From assembly GCA_032207245.1 (NCBI GenBank), contig JAGEOH010000230.1:1-64000 (forward strand): a DNA stretch of 64,000 bases, given 5' to 3'. Origin of the DNA: Pardosa pseudoannulata (taxonomy: Eukaryota > Arthropoda > Arachnida > Araneae > Lycosidae). The notes under the pieces are model-generated. The model worked only from the letters and a program-made list of their open reading frames with translations, had not been told where the DNA came from and did no database searches. This document shows positions 10,479-23,960 of the stretch, one piece after another (position 1 is the stretch's first letter; every line of letters begins with the position of its first letter). The position numbers were made by a program, and so were the translations under genes.

Positions 10479-13400
10479 GAAGGAGAACTAAAAATGATGT
10501 TTCACGGGATTTTAAATCTGGGACTTACGAGACTGAAAATTTGGTAGTCTAACAACTAAGCCCTACTTTCGGAAGCTAATGCGCCAGTTACTGTCTTCAT
10601 CCAAGTTTTTTTCTTTTTTCGGTAAAAGCTCGATTCCATGCGTGACTCTTTTCAAATAATAAAATCTTTAACTCAGAGTTCTTCTGCCTGGGTGAAGGAA
10701 AATTTCTGAAAAGTTCCGGGGGAAATTATCATTGAACTGTAAAATAATCTCCAATAACAAACACTGAACTACTATCATTGAACCATGGAATTACTTCATA
10801 ATTACCCTTCGCCATTGAAGGTTCCGATGAATTTTACCATTGAACTGTAAAATGATATAATCTACACAGTTAAACGTAAAATGGTATTAGTAACTTAACC
10901 CTTCTATGTTTCCAAGAAGCCATGTTAAAGGACCGAGCAACTAATTTATAATTCAATGCAAATGAAATGTAAATTTGAAATTGATTTAATTTTCAAAATT
11001 AAATTAAATTTTACTTAGAACTCGTTGAGGAATCTCATATTTCTCGTCATTCCTCTTCTCAAATCTAACATTACAGAAGGAGGATACTCCTGGAACAGAA
11101 GATTCAAAAACTACATCTGAGAATCAATCCTAATCACAAACTCCAAAGACAGCTTGTTTCAACAAATCATTTAAGAGAAAGATGTATTGGAGGGAATGGC
11201 ACTGAAATCATTGCGTAATAGTTTCAGAAAAATTATCAACGAATCAAGGTACTGCATCTGTCAAAGTTGCCTTACGTATGTATTCACTTCACTTTTACTA
11301 TTGTCACAAATTAACCTTTTGTATGAGCGTGTTACAACATACCCAAAAGTTGATGCTATTTAAAAAGTGATTTTGCTTTACTGCAATATTAAAATTAACT
11401 CTCTTTACAAGCAGAATTCTTATCAAACGAAGTTAAATGATTGAAGAATTTCTACACCAAAGTTTCATACATATATCATTTGATCGGTTGCACATGATTA
11501 TTGCTGAAATAAACTTTGAATTTATTAAATTAAAAAACTATATTGGAAACACCCGATGAAGATTTCTCACAATGGTAGTTTTATTTAAAAACCATTTTTG
11601 TGTAAATTAATTTACAATCAGAAATGTCTTCTTTATTTGTAGAAAATCAACTTTTTTAGCAATAAATTTTCCTCCTTTTATGTTTTAAATAACGTATTTC
11701 TTACATTTGGGAAATTTTTTTTTGTTTCGGGGTGGTTTAATAGTGACTATTAATGATCCTATTCGCACTCAGATATAATTTATAAAAACATAGAGATTCA
11801 ATGGTACAATTTTCAAAAGATTGTGCACGACAAAATTGAAAAAAGCGATTGACACCTCTGCTCTTGTTCTTCATCCCGTTTAGTTTACCAAAGTCTGGAA
11901 TAAACTCAAATTCGCGTAAACATCCCACTCTGGTTTCCCCCAAAAATATAAGAGTGAAACCCAAGGAATTGTATTTTACTCTTCAGTGAAATTAACAATG
12001 TTACTCAGCACTTGTTTTAGGATGAAAAGATTATTCACCCCAAACTTATACTAGATCCACGGTGAAAACGATGAATGCTGGAATATACTGTACAGAAAAT
12101 GTAAAACATGTGCAGTAAAATATGCGACTAGAACTGAATTACTTGCTGCACTAATTAGACACATTTTATACAATCTAACTCATATTTCGAATGATAGTTA
12201 ACTTTTTAAAAACTGTTTTGTAAATGATACCTACTTTGTACAATTGGATCGCCCATCGCCTCTGCAAGTACATTCGTAAATAATTTTCTACGTAATTTTA
12301 ACAAAGGTTAAAAAAAATCTCTTGATCGTTTCTTCTACTGTGAGACCAGATATTTGTTAAGCTATTTTGACAAAGCTTTAAAAAAACTACGTTTTTTTAT
12401 TCGTACTAGTTTTCTCGGGATCGTACTTTTCGACTGCGTATAGGTCTTCACTATTACAATCCATCTAATTGTTATGTTATTATCGATTGCGACCTAATCC
12501 TCATTGAAACTAGAAATTGAACTATCCTGGTTATTGTGTTGTGGTATTCCATCGAAGCAATTCCTCACCACCATTTAAAAAAAGCCTCTGGTAGTCTTCT
12601 CGGATGAGCGAGGGATATTTTGGTTGGAGAACTTTAATCATTCTTATTAACTCAAAAAAACTCCTCCCTAGTTCTAATTTCCCAGAAAAGGTATTTTCGG
12701 AAAGACAATGCGACCGAAAAGTTTCGATGATAGATTAGGTTAAACGGGGGAAATTAACATTGGTTCTAAAGTATTAAATTTGGGACAAAATTTATCGAGT
12801 GATCAATGTGGCAAAACGAATAATGCGGAAACGATAGATCGAGATTTTCCGCATGCAGATTTGATTGAAAGAAAACTAATTTTATTACCATTGAAGTCCA
12901 ATATGCTCGTTTGTTTTAGGTTTCTTACAAAGGTGATACTATAGAACATACTATAAAATTTGGCGATTTGAGTATAAAATTTGAGTTTCCAATCAACAGA
13001 ATTTCGAATTTTTGATAGATTTTCATTCTAATTACGGGATACAAATAAAAGAATCTCCATTTTGTGAATCCCTTACTGTTGCATTTCGTAGGAAACGTTG
13101 TCATTGAATATACCTGTATTTCACCAATGATTCTTTACTACGTCAACGTTCTCTATATTAAAGTTTAGAGTTGGGTTGCGAGGTGATTAAAATACTTCCG
13201 TTTCCACAGAGAATCTATAATTGAATAGTTTAGGTTTAAAGCACTTGTTTGGAGTTGAAAGAAAAAACACTTGTTCTAACTCTCGGAGGGCAAATATTTC
13301 TTTCACTCGTTATGGTTATAAAATTTCTTCTGTAATAAACGACCAGGTTTATTATTTCAGCTTACCAAATACCTACATGTTTCAACAGTCTGTAAGGAGA

Positions 13401-14188
13401 ATTTAAGTTTTATAGCATTAAACTTGAATAAAGCAGTCATATAAGCAAATTAAAACTCTTTATACCGAAATAGTAAATAAATAAAATAATAAACTCGTGA
13501 TAAAAATAAAAAATTGAATAATGGCGCTTTCAATGCTTAAGTTTCGAAAGGGATATACTTTTTATTATTTCTGTACCATAGATGTTATTTTCCTTTATAG
13601 ACACAATCACTATAGATCTTATAGACGCAATAAAGAATTCTACAGCCAGAGTATCTGTTGAAGAATTCGGCCTTAAAAAATAAGCCCTTTCAAAAGTAGA
13701 CACTTCTTAAAGAGAAGGTATTTTCCCGGTAAATCAAGTAATAGTGTTAAAATCGTAACATCCAAAGTTGAGGGACTTAAAATTCCAAGAGGCAATCTAA
13801 TATTGAAAGCATTCTCAGTATAAAATATCTAATACATCAAAATAATGCACCTTGGGATGGTTACTCAATTCGGAGGAGATGACGTTGATGAGCTCTTAAA
13901 ATTTGAATGCTTGATGTTCAGTTTTGGGAAGTTTCAGGGGATTTACACCTCAAGCTCTTTTATGATTTTAATTCATTTTATTTCATTTTTAGTACTACAA
14001 AGCATTTAAGCGATAGAAATATTCTTTTCTTAGAGCGTATTAAGAAATCGAGGAAGATACAAAAAATATTGAATTCTATGTAATCCGGCTTATTAATATA
14101 AATGGGTCGTTTTTCTACATTTATAGCAAATATTTTTATGGTATTTTAAGAATGTTCAATTTTAAGAGTTTAGAAAAATAAATTTATC

Positions 14189-14190
<2 letters not shown>
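10479..14190. other. AT-rich non-coding stretch
   Basis: No gene or element recognised over about 3.7 kb. The segment near 10740-10880 repeats a TTGAACTGTAAAAT motif. Confidence 0.5.

Positions 14191-14241
<51 letters not shown>
14191..14241 (+). repeat. (AT)n microsatellite
   Basis: Uninterrupted AT dinucleotide array of about 25 units. Confidence 0.95.
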
Positions 14242-14245
<4 letters not shown>

Positions 14246-14971
14246 TGTCATAATATATAAACTCCAAATCTTTTAAACGGAATTTTTTAACTGGAGCTAT
14301 TTCAAAATACCTAGTTAAATTTTCTCTAAAGGAAATTATGAATCACAGCACTTTTGAGAAATTTCCGATATTAACAATTACCATGCCTCTAAACTTGACA
14401 TCTGAATGCAGATTAATATGTATCATATTAATGTATTGAGTACATAATGTAATAAGATCTTAAGGATTAATGGAAATATAAATTCCATTTATTTTACAGT
14501 AATTCCAGTGAAAAATAATTTGAAATTTTTATATCTAAGATCAATTTTCTTTTGAAAAATCTACACAGGATAATAGCAAATAATCTTCTTTTCAATGAAA
14601 ATCTTGTGTAAATTATATCCCTAGATTAAAATACATCTTATATTCTTAACGATTATTTCTATTATTATAGAGGGAAAAATTCAAAGATCTAAAAGAATGG
14701 AATATTTTAAGACATCTCTAAGGCTAGTCAATAAAATTTTGTTTTGATACAGAATAAAAAATTTTGAAAATTTTTTGTCGTTTAAATTCATTTCTTCATT
14801 TCTAATGCATTATAATGCCCAAAAAATCTTTTTTTCCATTACGAATCAGAAATAAAACTAACCATGCTAAAGAAATCTTTTCCGTAACCCTCCAAATTCG
14901 AATCCCACTTTAGTTACAAGTTTCAAGATAAAATGAACCACCAAACTCAAAACATTTTACTAAAAGTATTA

Positions 14972-15080
14972 TATAAGCTAGAATTCAACTCTAATAAAAT
15001 TCACTTTATATAAGCTAGAATTCAACTCTAATAAAATTCACTTTATATAAACTAGAATTCTACTCGAATAAAATTCACTT
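14972..15080 (+). repeat. 37-bp tandem repeat, three units
   Basis: Units start at 14972, 15009 and 15046. Each holds TATAAGCTAGAATTCAACTC-like sequence and then TAATAAAATTCACTT. The first two units are identical and the third has a few substitutions. Confidence 0.9.
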
Positions 15081-16160
15081 CTAGCATGGATGTATCGGAA
15101 TCTGTTCTAATCAGGAAGTCCTGGTCTCGCAGAAAAGGAGATCCAAAGCAAGAAAAATCTTACAACTTAGTAGAAACTAGAAATATTTCTAGAGATTATT
15201 CTAAATGGAAGACAATAAAAATGGATATAGAATTCTATGAAATTGGGGAAAGAAAACTATCCGCGTAGGATAAGTTAGAGAATTCAGAATTATTTGTCAT
15301 CATCTTAAAATGTTTTAAAAAATATTGCTCAAATTAATAGGAAATTTTTCATGCTAATTTCTTTGTATGAAAGGGATTCGAATATGAAGGGTTATGGAAA
15401 GCATCTTTTTAGAATAGTAAAAATGGTTATTTTAAAAATTCCTATTTTCTTTTGCTTACTATTAACCAAATTTCATCACATTTATAGAAATGATAACAAA
15501 TAGGATCCAAACCAAAATATTGAAATTTACATTAATCAGTCGATAAAATGAGACCTGTGAAATTAAATAATTTTAAAGGCGAATGAGGGACTATTTTTGT
15601 GACAACTTGATATCAAATAAATTGACAGTCTATAGAATAGTCCCCAAATTATAAGGAATTTTCCCAAAAGTGAATTGCACCAGATCGACCCTTCCAGGAT
15701 TAACAACATTCCATACCAAATTCTGTTACTTGATAAAAGCTACTTCTCAACCTACAGATTCTTTTAATTACTGCCCTCAAAACTGCCAACTCAAACTTTT
15801 ATTTACGTTACCCTGTATATTAGGTAACCGAATTATTTAACGTAACGATTGTAACTTTCAAGATATTTATTTTATAGCTTGTATCTCAGCAAATATTTAA
15901 TGAACTTTTAGTACATTATGTTTCACACTTTTTATATTTATGAAAGTCATGTAAAATTTAGATTAAAATTGTGCATGTTGAGAATAAAACAAAACAGGAA
16001 TACCTAAAATAGCCATTTTACCCTGGAAAATTCGTATTATAAAAACGTTCCGACTCCAACTCGAAATTAAGGATATAAACATGTTTTTAATATAACAAAG
16101 AAAAGGAAACACGTTTTAGTAAGACGAGTTTATTTCAAGTGATTTGATGTGATTTAGAAC
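15081..16160. other. AT-rich non-coding stretch
   Basis: Nothing recognised. The 60-codon frame at 15086-15268 has no recognisable motif. Confidence 0.5.
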
Positions 16161-16257
16161 GCTTCTATTTTTCTACACGAGACTGGTACCTACACCTTAA
16201 AGCTGATTCCAAACGGCTACGAACATCCATGCCAACAGCCTGTACCGAAGAGCCAAT
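16157..16257 (-). mobile_element. tRNA-derived SINE fragment, copy 2
   Basis: The minus strand matches the SINE body (GGCATGGATGTTCGTAGCCG … AGTCTCGTGT). The tRNA head is lost. The 3' end after the body (GATTTAGAAC on plus) resembles the copy at 40537, suggesting a variant tail. Confidence 0.7.
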
Positions 16258-17275
16258 TTCTATGTAATACGTACTAGTTTCAGTTGGCTACCACTCACTT
16301 CTTTTTCATTAAAAATTTTTAAGGAAAATTGTATCATTGTCTGAATTAAATTAGGTGTTATTTTTGAGTTAACTTATTTTTAAGTCCTTTCGAAGTTTCA
16401 ATGGGTTTGCTTTGACTTAACTAGCTGTTCAATCAAGTAATAAATGAAGAAATTAATAAATTCGGAAGCTTAAATAGTGAGAGAATATTAAGTTGGTTGG
16501 TAATTGTGATGAAAGAGCCATTACCTTTTGAGCGTCCTTTCATTGAATGGAAGCGACGAATAATGAGCTCCTTTCGGTTGCACATGGAAGTGGAATTGTG
16601 GCCGATCGGTGAGATCACCATGCCAACGAGCAGCAGTCGGAAATAGATGGCGCGGGAGGGGCGCCAATGGATGCAAAGACGAACCGCGACTTTTTAACAT
16701 GCACTTCCAAGAAAATCAAATCCGAAACGACATACTCTACTCACCAAAATATTAGCTTCATTAAAATCACAAAATTTATTACAACACAGTCAACGATACT
16801 TTCTTTTTACAAAATGATACATAGGAATAAATGGAACTTATAGAGGTTGCTGAAAATATATATACATATATTCTAGCTGAACTATAAAAAAAAATACTTA
16901 AATGCGTCTTAAAACAACTCCACAATAAAACCACTCTTTTTTTATATATCACTTTGACGCTAGCGTCACCAACTCGATCAAAGAAATATGACATGAAGAA
17001 AAATTTAGCGTGATTCTATCCTATTAGAAAATTATTATTTTTTTTTTCATTTCAAATTAAATATATTTTATTGCACTTTGATAAAAAAAAATTTAGTTTG
17101 TAGTATAAATAATTCTAAAATCATATAGTAAATTTCATTTATTTCATTTAGCTGTTTACAAAAATGTACTACTTGGAATGACAAAACTCGATTTTTTAAA
17201 AATCGAATCTTGTGAAAAATTCGTTTCAATCAAACAGAACATTTTATTTTAGGATGAATTGAAAACAGTTTGGTT
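16258..17275. other. Non-coding stretch with a GC-richer patch
   Basis: Mostly AT-rich. A GC-richer patch at about 16490-16700 holds a minus-strand ATG in good context and a consensus splice donor (see findings). No other structure is seen. Confidence 0.4.
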
Positions 17276-17351
17276 TTGAGCACTTCGTTCTATTTTTTTG
17301 AAACTCGAGGACTAATGAAACCGGGACCTACTGCTTAAAGCCGATTCCGAA
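17276..17351 (-). mobile_element. tRNA-derived SINE fragment, copy 3
   Basis: The complement of GACTAATGAAACCGGGACC and CTTAAAGCCGATTCCGAAC matches the 3' half of the SINE. Head and B box are missing. Confidence 0.65.
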
Positions 17352-18600
17352 CTAATCGAAAAAATGTCTTTGGACAACATTTCAAGTCTTATTTTGTATA
17401 CAGGAATTATAAGACAATTACAGTCATAGGCAGAAAAGAATGTCCAAGAATATTCAAAGGAAAGTTTTATCCGCTATCCGTTGAAGCTTCCAAAATGTTT
17501 TAAATCATTCCTCTCATGCTATAGGGAAACTGGAAAATTCACAAAACCTAATTTGTATATGTTACCTATTATTATATCTAATAAAAATTGAAGAAATGTT
17601 CTATGTTACAAAAATTTACCAATATATTTCTATTCAAAATTTCAAGATTATTTTTCTACTTCATTCAGGAATCGGTTAATAGAATAACTGCAGCAATTTA
17701 TCGGATTGCCATATTCCATTCATAATATGGGTGCATCCAATCCATAGTTAATTGGATCTACTCTATATTTTTCAATAAAGAATCCCACTTTGCCTTAAAA
17801 GGGATCTTGAATTACTGTAATTAATCTTTTAACACCGATTCTAGACAAAAAAAAATCATCGCCAGCTTTGAAATCAAATATCTGAGCTAATTTTTATCAC
17901 AGAGAATTGTCAATTTTGGCCCTTAAGATTAGTTTCAACTTCTACTAATTATAATGATAAGGTATGTTTAAAAGTTTCGTTTTCACAAAACTGAATTTGA
18001 AGATTTCAAAAATAGCGTCAAGTGAATGCTCCTCTAACATTTTTTGGAAGCATATTACGATTGCACCCTGTAGAGAGGTATGGTAAATAGGTTTGGTTAA
18101 AGTTTGAGAAGAATATGAAAAACTTTTTAAGATACCTGTACACCTTTCAAACATCAGTTTCGACCAAAATATCGATTTTCAAACTTTGTTAAACTTTGTT
18201 ACCACATGAGTTTTGTTTCTTATCTCATTTCGAACCTGAGTTGTAGCATTTGAAATGGAAGTCAAAAGTCAATTTCAAAACCGGAAGGAATCTTTTGGAA
18301 ATCGGTACGCGACTATTTACCTTTTTAATGTCAAAAAAATCTTTTTACATAGTTAAGATATTATTCATCTAACACCACATAATTTATACTTAAGGTTACT
18401 GTTTTTATAGATACTTTTTCCAGTGCATTAAACTGTTTATTCATTTTTCTCAAAATCGATTTTGGGTACCGCAGAACGTGATAACACAAAAACCTGAAAT
18501 TCAAGTTATATGATTATTATATGATTATATATATTATATGATTTATAGTCCTTTAATTCATATCTGAGAGGACAGAGAGGATTTCCTCGTTCCACCGGTA
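17352..18600. other. AT-rich non-coding stretch
   Basis: No gene or element recognised. Confidence 0.5.
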
Positions 18601-18629
18601 ATTAATATACGAAGAGCATGAAACGATAT

Positions 18630-19550
18630 ACGAACGTTGAACTTGCAGACATGCACTTTGTGTAAGAAATAGCTGAGGACATTGGACAAGCCGACGCACA
18701 CTTTATTGAGAACGCTTTTGGGGCAGATATTAACCTCATCACAGTTTATTTGCTCGTATACACCAAAATTTGAATAAGTACGAGTCATTAAGAAGTGGCA
18801 GGCAACGATCGAGGTGCTAGGAGAAAAAGAATGTTGGGTAACTTGAAGACTAATTCAAGGAACATCATAAGTGCATTGCCTCTGAAATAAGAATGCCTCG
18901 TAGCTGTGTCTAGTGTGTTTTAAACGCCGACTCCTACCACGCCTTTCCCCTCCAAAGGGTACAGTTATTGCTCCTCAATGACTATCCTAAAAATGTGCAT
19001 TTCGCACAGAAGGTGCTCACGATGTGAATATCCCAGCTTATGGGTGTTCACTGATGAGACCACATTTAATAGGAATGCCGTATTCATTCCCCACAATCAG
19101 TACTTGTGGGCTTAAAAAAACCCCATGGTGTACGGTATACCATCGATTCAAACTTAATATGTGGGCGTTCTTGGTTGGCGTCTGCTTAGTCAATCCTTAC
19201 CTTTTACTATCCAAGTTCACCCAATTATCTGATCTTTCTCTTCCCGGCTTGCTGTGCGATGTCCCATCAAATGTGAGGCGCAACATGTGTTTCTTTTATG
19301 ATGGGGCCCCTGCTCCTTTTGAACTGGTTGTTCTTAGCCATTTGAGCAGGTCATTCATCGTGGTAGACCTGTTCCCTGGCCCACAAGCGCACCGGATTAA
19401 TGAAGCCTTAATTTATTTCTGTGCTGATTCATCCAATGTGTCGTGTATGATGATCCTATGGAAACTGAAATAGATCTATGTGTCAGTCCTGTTTGACGTC
19501 TGGTGGTGCAAGCTTCGAGTATCTGTTGCATTCCAGCTGTATTGATTGCG
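18630..19550 (+). pseudogene. Broken DUF4817-type transposase (Tc1/mariner superfamily)
   Basis: Pieces of one transposase appear in order on the plus strand but in changing frames. First is an N-terminal DUF4817-like MHFVY start at 18651. Then DYPKNVHFAQ (about 18977-19006), VFTDETTFNRNAVFIPHNQ (about 19045-19101, containing the first catalytic-type Asp), and MWAFLVGVCLVNPY with VPSNVRRNMCFFYDGAPAPF (19160-19320, second Asp). The end reads SCLTSGGASFEYLL (about 19487-19530). The third acidic region is disrupted. The longest open piece is 19024-19473. Frameshifts and stops make it non-functional. No terminal repeats were found. Confidence 0.8.
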
Positions 19551-20103
19551 TATACAATTTGCATTTATTATGACCAATAAATGTTTCAAATGAATCCCTC
19601 TCTTGTTTCCTTTCCCATCCTCAACCTCTGCTACCTCTTACCCTTGACGTTTCCGCATATAGTATCCTATGCAATTCTACATCCTTATGATGTACCCTAT
19701 CTCCCCTAAAAGTTTGTTGCAACATTTACGATTCACCCTGTATATTAATTCTCAAAGGAATGAAATTTAATTTCGTAAAAATATCTTGTTTAAATTTTGG
19801 CTATAAGAGGGGAGGGATGATGGTTCCCATCGACAGTCCCGCCCATCGCAGGGGGGATTCCAGAACCACATGGAGCTCAACCTATGGAAAAGGGACAATC
19901 ACACTCAGCTCGAACGACTCCACTTAAAACAAGTTACTTGGATGTGTTTATGCATCCAAGTGTGTGTAATATACAGTAGTATTACCATATAAATATTCTC
20001 AGTTCTCTCGTGTTGATGTCATTCCAAAGTTTTTTATTTATTTAGGAAGTCAAAAATACAGACATTAAAAATATAAACTGGGAAATCAGTAAATTACATG
20101 TAT

Positions 20104-20222
<119 letters not shown>

Positions 20223-20689
20223 TGTGCGTAATATATCAAAATTATTACACTTAAAATATCCCTTTAATATTCTCCTCTTCCCCTTCTCATTCTTTCCTAT
20301 CTGTTTTCCCAAAAAATATCTTATTTAAAGGAGTGTTCGATGACTTAAAAATTTTTAGCAGTCGCCTAAAACTAATTCTGAAAGAAATGTCAATTTTTTG
20401 TCCTCTCTCCATATTTTCCAGCTGGCTCAATAAAAGGGTTTTTCTCCTACATTGACTAAATTGTAAACTCATATTTCGCTGTGGGGCTGATTTTGAAATA
20501 GGAAAGGGTTTTCAAAGGCAAATACGTAAGTGTATACGTGACTGTAGGCGGATGCAGCAGAAAAACAGGATTTATACTCGCGGGGAGGGTAAGACGAATT
20601 GCGTTCGCTAGCACACCTCAGCTAAATTCTTTGTTTTATCTTGCAGCAATCGGTTAAATTCACATCGAAACAGTAAACTGTGTAACACC

Positions 20690-21640
20690 AACGTTTAGAC
20701 AGTGGAATGAGGTGGTGAATTGTCAGGAGGCTAGAGGCAGACCAATCGCAACTCCAGATATTCAGAGAATTTAACTCCCAGCGTCGTGTGTAACCTATGG
20801 AAACACTTTCAGGATACGGAATCCATCGAAAAAAAGCCTGGGAAAGTTTTCCAAGAGCCACGATGGCCTAGAAGATCACCATTTGTCCATTTTAGCAAGG
20901 CGTAACAGAGGGGCTACAGTTTCTCAGCTCTCTCGAGACCTGTATGCAGCCACATGAACCCATGTAACAAGGGTGAATGTTTCCAAAAGACTGAATGAAA
21001 GAGGGTTGTTTGTCAGAAGACCGGCTGTTTGCGTCCCGCTCACGTCTACAAACAGGAGAGCCTGATTAGTATGGTGCAGGCAGCATAGTGATTGGAGTAT
21101 GGAATATGCTGACGAGTCCCGTTTTATCCTAAACACCGATTCTTGGTGTACTTTCATATGGAAAGAACCAGGGACCCGCTACCTACCCTCAAATGTCCGC
21201 GAAATCGACAATTATGGCGGTAGCGGTGTAATGGCATCATGTTGGATGGCCGCACACCTCTCCACATCTTTGACAGAGGCTCTGTGACTGGTGTGAAGTA
21301 TAGCGATGAGTATATGAGTGAGGTATAGCAACCCTATGTACCCCTTTTCCGTGGTGCAGTGGACCCCGAGTTCATCTTACAGGACGATAACTCAAGGCCA
21401 CATAGAGCTCTTCTGGTCGACGAAGTTCTCGAGAGTGAGGATATTTGCCTAATGGATTTGCCAGCCAGCTCTCCAGACCTCAACCCTATATAGGATGTCT
21501 GGGACGCTCTGGGGAGGCCATTGCAACTGTCAACCCCCCTCTAGAACCATCCAGGATCCACTGAAAACAGCGTTGCTGAATGAGTGAGACCAATTGCCAC
21601 AGGCACTGATAAACTGTCTTATTTCAGTATAACATCACAC
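20690..21640 (+). pseudogene. Broken Tc1-type transposase
   Basis: Collinear Tc1 transposase segments are visible: the helix-turn-helix part (NRGATVSQLSRDLYAA, about 20903-20950), DESRFILNTDSW at 21112 with the first catalytic Asp, PGTRYLPSNVREIDNYGG, the DDNSRPHRALLVDE region near 21380-21425 with the second Asp, and SPDLNPI (21470-21490). The next codon, where the third catalytic Glu of the DD34E triad is expected, is TAG (21491-21493). Several frameshifts and other stops are present. The protein would have cut and rejoined transposon ends at TA sites; this copy is dead. Inverted ends were not identified. Confidence 0.88.
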
Positions 21641-21649
21641 TGCGAGGTC

Positions 21650-23140
21650 TGTCTAACTGTAAGAGGGGACCATACTCCCTATTAACCCATTTCCTTTGTG
21701 TATTCTGCAAATTCTGACCTTCAAACTCCCATGAGTGTTACGCACGAACATGTGTGTCTATTATAATTGCTGAATGTTTATTTTGTTTGTATTATATCAC
21801 CCTATGTTCACACCAAATTTTATTAAAATCTGTCCAGTCGTTCTCGTAGGTCAAATATGAAATTTCCCTTAATTCCTTATTCCAGTATAGGAAAAATTTT
21901 ACTTTTAGCATATGCTCTTAAAATATAATAATGAAATTAATAAACACTTTAACAAAACAGAGAACTTTCTCTTACCTTTTTAATTTTATGTACCATGACA
22001 TTCTACAGAAGTTTATTTATATTTTGAGATCTTAGAAACATAGAAATGTCACCTTATGTCATAATAATTTCTTTAAAGCAAACAGTAATTTAGATATCTT
22101 CGCTAGAACTTTATGTAAATAATAATAAAATTATTATTTATATAAATCATCATGTAAGATTTAAATTTGGTTTATCGAAAGGAACAAAAGTATTATATTT
22201 AAAATTTTCACTTTCAACTAAACGAAGGGAATAGCCTTCAGCTATGGTGACTTGCAATATTTTGACATTTTCTGCGATTCATATTTCTCTTAATTTTTCA
22301 CAAATTATCAATTTCAATCCTTTCCCCATAAACTTATACATGATTTTTTTTCTTTTTTGTTTTAAAGGTATATATTTGTAAGGCTTAAAACATTCTTTTA
22401 ATCAGATCTAAAAAAAAGTGATAAAAGAAGAAAATAAATCCTCATTTTAAACTAGACGCCCTAGTTTAAAGGCCCCTCTACACTATAGTCCACTGCAAGC
22501 CATTACCATCGTCTGGAGAAGGTATAGCTTATCGAGGTCGACGATGGCAGACGATAAAATGTCCTTGGTGGAGGATGACTTCGGAAGCGGTTTTTCTCTA
22601 AAGATCAAAGGCAGCCAGATGTGCAACTAAAGTGGGCATTAGACCCTATGGACAAATCCAAGCGCTCGGCTCATTTAGTTGCCCAGTGTGTAGATGCAAC
22701 CCGTCCAAGGTCACCATCAGGAAGTGGTGAACAATTGGCCATAGTGTGGAGGTTACATAACAGAAGGTTCTTCCCACTTTATGGAAACGATTTTATAATT
22801 TATTTTCTCGTTTGCATTTTCAGATAAAAATTTGATAACTTCAGAATAATCGTGTGCTATTGTATCTTTTGATTGGAATGTAAAACAAAAGATTTATTTT
22901 GGAAAAACGGCTTATAAATTGATAGATCGCTCAAAAGTTATGTAGCTGCACTTTCCGAGAAGAAATAGTCGTGTAAACAAATTGTAAAATGGTGTGTAAA
23001 TCGCGATTATTGCATTTCAAAAAAATTATTTATAATATATAATATGTAAAAGAAACGAAAGGTCTATATGAAATTAAAAATGGACACATGGCAGCAAAAC
23101 CTCATCATCAAACAGTTCTAACGCAGGTAAATATCAAGAT
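21650..23140. other. Non-coding stretch
   Basis: AT-rich, except for about 22470-22760, which is GC-richer and holds a 28-codon plus-strand frame (22544-22630) starting in a good context (see findings). Nothing else recognised. Confidence 0.45.
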
Positions 23141-23149
23141 AGTGAAGTT

Positions 23150-23960
23150 TCTGATCCTAGAAAAAAATCCACCAAATCAAAAATCCATTTCTTCGAAACT
23201 ACGAAATGAATGTCTTCTGGTATTGTAAATAAAATAACTTATAAAGATTTGAAGTTAAAAATGAGGTTTAAACCTAAAGTTCATCAAGAAAAAGCATATT
23301 ATTGAAAGAAAAACCAGACCATAAAAATTTATAAGTAAAACACATAGCTGCCGAAAAGTGGAAATATTTGTGTTAACACTCGATGAGGTATGATATATTT
23401 AAGCGACTGTACTCGAAAAAAAATTAATTTCCTATTGTTCAACTGACTGGAATGATCATACAAAATGTCTTCGTCAGTGTACAGAAAAGTTCCCCCAAGG
23501 ATTTATGATAATTGCAGGATTTTGTTACATCAACAGATTAAAAATCAAAGAGTCTCAAGTAAAGCTAAAATCAATTCACTCTACTATCAGCAGAATATTT
23601 TAGAACCAAGTTTTGAAGGAGAAATCCCAGCCTTATATGGAAAGGACATTAGTAAAATTGAGCCTCTAGTCACAGATTTAATCAACTGCCTCTTATTTAG
23701 CAAAGAAAGAATTAGAAACAAGAATAAAGTGTATCTCAATTAAATACTTGTAAAAAGCACCTGATGCTTTTCCAATGAACTTTTGCGCTTTTGGTTTATT
23801 AAAATGAGCCTTAGGAAAACGGCATCCAAGAACACTAAACGGAAAAAGTTCAAGATGAATGGCATAAAATTGACGGGCCAGCACTAAGAAAAAGTTTGCC
23901 TTCATGGAATATTCGAGCAGCAGCTTTTTTCAGGAACTATGGCTATTAAATAGAAGCAAA
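23150..23960 (+). pseudogene. Broken mariner-like transposase
   Basis: The plus strand shows remnants of a mariner-like transposase common in arthropods: LTLDE near 23373 (first catalytic Asp), then KINSLYYQQNILEP…EIPALYGKDISKIE (23560-23660). After a shift come LAKKELETRIKCIS and KAPDAFPMNFCAFGLLK (about 23695-23805), with an Asp in the third catalytic position. The block normally carrying the second Asp, just after SKIE, appears deleted by about 15 bases. C-terminal remnants extend to about 23935. Family recognition is from motif similarity; the exact clade is not determined. Confidence 0.75.

Noticed and set aside
14972..15080. CRISPR-like repeats
   Set aside because: The three 37-bp units are directly adjacent, without spacers; a tandem repeat in eukaryotic-type DNA.
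19024..19473. 149-codon frame as a host gene
   Set aside because: It is the central part of a transposase with flanking pieces in other frames.
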